NCBI GenBank assembly: GCA_018292915.2
Contig: JACVVK020000144.1
Location: forward strand, 410,001 to 474,000
Direction of reading: 5' to 3'
Length of the DNA: 64,000 bases
From: Batillaria attramentaria
Taxonomy: Eukaryota; Mollusca; Gastropoda; Batillariidae
The notes below the pieces were generated by a model. It was not told the DNA's origin and ran no database searches. It was given only the letters and a program-made list of their open reading frames with translations. The position numbers and the translations under genes were made by a program. Positions 59,868 through 64,000 of this stretch are shown one piece after another. How positions within the stretch are numbered: position 1 is the stretch's first letter; each line of letters starts with the position of its first letter.

Positions 59868-61069
59868 GAGAAGGGAGTGCATGTATCACCAGCATGCTTG
59901 CATGGGGCAGAGGTGCTGCAGCATTAGGAGCACGTACTGTGGCAGCAATGCTGGAGGAAAGACGAGAACAGTTGAAGGTAAGACATTACACACTCGTCTT
60001 ATTTTCAATATCCCTGAATAGTAAAAAGTAGGATACCATTACTCTTTTCTCTCTGCCAAACACATGCCCATGTGTGTGCACAGTGTAGTGTTTAATCACT
60101 GTGTTGAAGGTAAGCCATCCTGAAGTCCCAGTTTTAAGATGAAAAGGTTGGTATCTTGTAGCTGAGATTAAAAGGTTGAAATAATAACAGGACAACAGGT
60201 CAGAATTTTTGATTACTGTAATAAGAGAGAGAGAGAGCCCTCACCCAGTGACAACACATAACTAAAATGCCTGTGGATTGTATATATTTCGCTATTTTCA
60301 GAAGACAATGGACAAGATGGAGACAAGAAGACTGAAGGGGATGACGGTAGACATGAGTGAGGCACAGCCAGGCCTCATACCGGTATTCAGCCTTCTGGAG
60401 CTGTAGAAGGGGCAGCCAGGTGGCCACAGCCCTATGCCTCATTCTGGCCAGTCCTCCTGGTGCACTTTTGTCTCCTGCAGAAACATGCCATCCGATGCTG
60501 AACTTGGAACGTCTCTGCTGTGGTTATGGTCAATGCCAATTTTTTGCTCCCAGTAGGTACTTCCTCTACCTACTTCCTCATTAAAAGTAAACTGGTATTA
60601 TTAAACTATGAAACACGTAGAACTTTGCACCAGTGAAAATCTTACACCTGTCCCCTCATGCAAATGCATAATTATGCCTGAAATTTACAACCAAAACATA
60701 AAATTTACTTGTTGGTCCGTGTTATTCTGTTTCCTATCTCTTTTCACAGTTGAAAATAACAGACCTTACTCAGAAATACTCTTCTTATTTTAGGAAATCC
60801 AGTACCTGATTTTGGACAGGATGGTTCTGCAGCTGTCACAGATAATGAGGCGAGACATGCTTGTCTGCAATGGCAAAGATGACGAGCGCAAAGCTAACCA
60901 CCATGCTGTGTACAGGCAGTTCCTCATGTGGAGGCATGGTCTAGGTGCAGGAGACAGGCGGGTCATCCCCACGTGTGTTGGTGATTCGGGATCACTATCC
61001 TCACCCTATCAACCACTACACAGGGTTTATCCCATCGAGGCTGAACTAGACTTTTGGTTTGAACACTAA
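59868..61069 (+). pseudogene. P2X7-like C-terminal domain gene, frameshifted
   Basis: Three exons fit by phase: 59868-59977 (MLEERREQLK end), 60302-60346 (15 codons) and 60794-61069. The last encodes MVLQLSQIMRRDMLVCNGKD, then HHAVYRQFLMWRHGLGAGDR and RVIPTC, the pattern of the cysteine-rich C-terminal domain of the P2X7 receptor found as stand-alone proteins in many invertebrates. After RVIPTC the annotated frame loses the match, but the +1 frame from about 60975 restores it (VIRDHYPHPINHYTGFIPSR then stop). A single-base change therefore breaks the domain, or it is a base error. No P2X channel part is present. UBR5 exon 47 leaves in phase 2 while 59868 expects phase 1, so this is a separate unit. 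Confidence 0.6.
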
Positions 61070-62373
61070 CTTCACTGATGTTGCTTGTTTCTGCCATTTC
61101 CATGCAGCTTACATGCTGCATATAGTGATATACACACCTTAGTAATGGAGCACCATGTTGGTAGCACTAATAATCACTCATGTTCATAGAAATGTAGTAA
61201 ATGCTGACCACATGGGTGGTATTGTCGTGGTTTGTTTTTCTCTCTCCCTCTGTCTTCAAGAAGCTAAAAGGAGAGTGCTGACTGTAGACTTTCTGCATCA
61301 ATCATGAGCAATGTATGTAGATGAACTTTATATCAAAAGCCTTGTGTCCTTGTAAAAGTGGACCAGAAGAATAATGGACAAAAAGAGCGAACACTTTTCT
61401 TTCATGTGTACATCTTTTATTTATGTAACACTAAAAGTGAGAAAATACCCCTTTTTGTCTTTGAGTTCCTCAGACTTGCGAAGAAAAAAAGATGTGTATG
61501 ACTTTGGTTATTTGATTATGTATTTTTTTAGAAGCAAAAACAAACAATTTTGAGTTGTAGATGCACTGGAACTGCAGAAAATTGACAGAAGCAATGCATG
61601 TGTGGTACATGTTCACAATACACCTTGGCTGAAGATGCTGAAGCTATTCTTGTGCATTCGTGTTTGTGATACAGCGAGAGATGTATTGAACTGAGTCAAA
61701 AGGTGGTATTACATAGTAATAATAATAAAATTAATACAGTAACAGAGGGTTTTTACAAAAAGCCTCCCTTCTACAGCAGCTCTGGATGCTTTACAAGCAT
61801 TGAGTGCTAAGAATTGTTGTGATCTGATCTACACTGATTGCTTTCAACACACCATCAAAATAGGCCTTCTGTAACTAGACAAACAAACAAAAAGAACTCA
61901 ACTGTCAAAGTGAGGTGAACCCACAGGAAGGGCATGAGAAAGAAGTATTGAAATTGACAAAAATGACCACATAAAAAAGCAGTTTTCCATAACATTGTAA
62001 ACTTCTCCCTTCTTCGGTGTTGGTGTTGTTTGGCTCACCTACACGCCATCGGTCTTTCTCATGCAACTCACACACACACCACACACCAATTCAATGTTTA
62101 GTTGTTCAGGATGGCCATTATTATTCACTCGATTTCCTCTTTTTGTTCAGATGCAACAGTTACAATTTCAATGTCAGAGTACAATACATAGTTGTTAGAA
62201 TGACAAAGTAATTACAATATGTATAAGTCATGCACAAGCACAGAAGTAGATTTTAGGAAGTAGCACAGCTGTATGATGACAGTACTGATGTACAGCACAA
62301 CTATGCACAACTGTAAGGCTTTGAAAATGAGCAAAAGCAGAATGCACAAATTCATTTCTCAAAGCGTGATATT
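61070..62373. other. Region without recognised gene
   Basis: AT-rich sequence with an (aat)n patch containing AATAAA near 61725; possible 3' UTR of the P2X7-like unit. No ORF of interest. Confidence 0.4.
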
Positions 62374-62812
62374 TCAGACTGAACAAGTTGTTTTGATGGT
62401 GGATATTCTACAGGCGCCAGCGTAGTTGAAATCCTCCAAAGGTCTGAGGCTTTGCCACATGCCCTGTCTGTCAGCTAGCCTCATTTTCACAGCTGAAAGT
62501 TCACGGTCCCGAATGTGTGGGTACATCTTCCTCTCCTTCTCTGGGAAGACCATCTCCCTGTCTTCTTGCTGAAGCATCTGTGGTATCTGAAAAACCGTAG
62601 GAATCATTTCTTGTCAACTGCTAGTGCTAACATGATGAAATTCAGTTGGATACTCTAGCTGTATGTGCTAATATAAAGCTCGATATCTATCAGTGTCACT
62701 GAAACGTGAACTTTGTGACAAAACAACAGCTATGCCAGTTTCAATGGACACACGTATACATCATTGCTGGGGTGAAACTGATGAAAATGTCTTTTAAAAA
62801 AATAAACAAAAA

Positions 62813-62950
62813 AGGGGGGGGGGGGGGGGGGCGACGACAACATGTTAACAACATGCTCCAGAAATATGGGGGAGGGTCCTGAACTGTCAATATCATCCAA
62901 CCTCACCTCACATGTCAATAACCTAAGCACACAACTGCCCATTTTTTTTT

Positions 62951-62981
<31 letters not shown>

Positions 62982-62984
62982 GGT
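62813..62984 (+). repeat. Two G homopolymers
   Basis: G18 at about 62815-62832 and T20 followed by G23 at about 62941-62983. Confidence 0.9.
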
Positions 62985-63530
62985 TGATTTCCCCAAAATT
63001 ATTGGGCAGAAATCTGCCCTGAGGTGGAAGAGTGCCATCCATGTCTTTGTGCAGACAACTGAATCATGCAACGCTACTTACACTGGCTCCCCTTTCCTGT
63101 TGGTCCATATGCCCCCGTCACTGTGGATGTTGTGGTCCAGAGCAGTTAGCAGGTTTCGCACACGATACACCCATTTGCACAATACATCAGTGTGTGCTGA
63201 TGAAACACCTCCAGTGCAGCTGTGCGCCTGTTCAAAAATGAATGGATAATGCACTGGCTTTTGTACATAGGCTATTTTCTATCCCCTACCACCACCCCCA
63301 CCCCTGAATCCACCCCCTTTCTTCTCTTGTGACTAACAGCAAAGAGAAAACAGGTGATACCCACTCAAACACATGCCTATGATTTTCATAAAATTAAGCA
63401 TAGTCCAGCGTACTGTTCCAGTACTGTCTCATACAAGGTGGATGAAAATGCACATTCCAGAAATTAAAAACAAAACCAGATGAAAATGTCTCATGCCAAT
63501 ATTTACTCTTATACTGAGCATGGATAAAAT

Positions 63531-63572
63531 CACACACACACACACACACACACAGAGACACACACACACACG
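63531..63572 (+). repeat. (CA)n microsatellite
   Basis: About 40 bp of CA with one GA interruption. Confidence 0.9.
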
Positions 63573-63760
63573 CTGAAGCCTTTACCTAAAATGACAGGTG
63601 ATTGTCCCGGGAAAGAGTTCAAGTACACATTCTGGTGGTCAGCCCAGTGGCCATCTATGGTAGATTCCAGATAGGTGCGCTGGATCCCATGGAAAACAGA
63701 GTCCAGGGAACTTTAGACTTAGCGTCCATGCCCACAGCCCCAGCGTACAGTAGTCATTTC

Positions 63761-64000
63761 CTGACAGTAAATAAAATCATTCAAGCAAGACTCTCATCTA
63801 CTGAATATCCACAGTGCTATAAACTAAAAATAATATTAGTAACAATGATTAAAAAAAAGTCATCTGAAGACAGGTCAGTACATGTAGCACATGAAGTAAA
63901 ACTAAAAGGCGAGAGAGCTCCATCTAAAAAATCAACAAGCTAGTTCCCAGTTCTGGTGTCTAATTAAATGGTGTCGAGTAGTCCACACGCAACTGAGAGC
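63761..64000. other. Right edge without recognised feature
   Basis: AT-rich sequence; one open frame on the plus strand resembles nothing known. Upstream parts of the minus-strand transposase relic may be here but are not legible. Confidence 0.3.

Larger units (their letters stand above)
62374..63760 (-). pseudogene. Broken transposase-like gene (DDE-type, repetitive animal family)
   Basis: Three minus-strand pieces are seen. 63586-63712: VFHGIQRTYLESTIDGHW through PGQSPVILG with donor GTAAAG. 63082-63227: ALEVFHQHTLMYC in one frame and VYRVRNLLTALDHNIHSDGG in another. 62374-62586: joined by GTAAGT/tttttcag, giving VYHRCFSKKTGRWSS, then KERKMYPHIRDRELSAVK in another frame. The order and the motifs L.ALDHN.H and YHR.FSKKTGRW follow a large repetitive protein family of fish, corals and molluscs that I take to be a DDE-type transposase. 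At least two frameshifts are present and the core between the first two pieces is missing. Confidence 0.55.

Overview
This is nuclear DNA of an animal. Genes are split into short exons with GT-AG introns of about 0.3-5 kb, and the introns are full of (CA)n arrays, long G/C homopolymers, tRNA-derived SINEs, LINE tails and small inverted-repeat transposons. The gene set and the dispersed repeats (including a tail of the type ggttgaaaaggatgttaaac) suggest a lophotrochozoan, most likely a gastropod mollusc; this is an inference, since no species marker was searched.

Layout. (1) 707-883, minus: first exon of a prolyl endopeptidase (PREP) gene that continues off the left edge. (2) 1102-1919, plus: the complete two-exon PTRHD1 gene, facing PREP head to head across a 218-bp shared promoter interval. 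(3) 2348-9649, plus: the mitochondrial ATPase inhibitor IF1 (ATP5IF1), with seven coding exons, two of which (6605-6685 and 7552-7632) are 81-bp phase-0 duplicates encoding alternative versions of the inhibitory helix. (4) 11719-59021, plus: 47 consecutive coding exons of the giant E3 ubiquitin ligase UBR5 (2748 codons plus 2 nt), with UBA domain, RCC1-like beta-propeller segments, UBR box, acidic/Ser-rich region, start of the HECT domain and the MLLE domain inserted in it. Every junction keeps frame. The remaining HECT exons, including the catalytic C-lobe, do not follow in the last 5 kb. (5) 59868-61069, plus: three phase-compatible exons ending in a P2X7-type C-terminal domain that is broken by a frameshift. 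(6) 62374-63760, minus: frameshifted and internally deleted remains of a transposase-like gene.

The introns record many insertions: a Tigger/pogo-like element of 2.3 kb that carries a higher-order minisatellite (24196-26526); four hAT-like elements with 5-6 bp target-site duplications, one retaining a hAT dimerisation-domain relic; two copies of a 0.5-kb SINE with perfect 15-16 bp duplications; four copies of a second SINE, three of them close to UBR5 splice sites; several LINE 3' ends; and a 3.6-kb insertion in intron 36.

PTRHD1, IF1, PREP and UBR5 are ordinary housekeeping genes with no shared pathway visible here. The most interesting observations are the duplicated IF1 exon and the absent HECT exons of UBR5.
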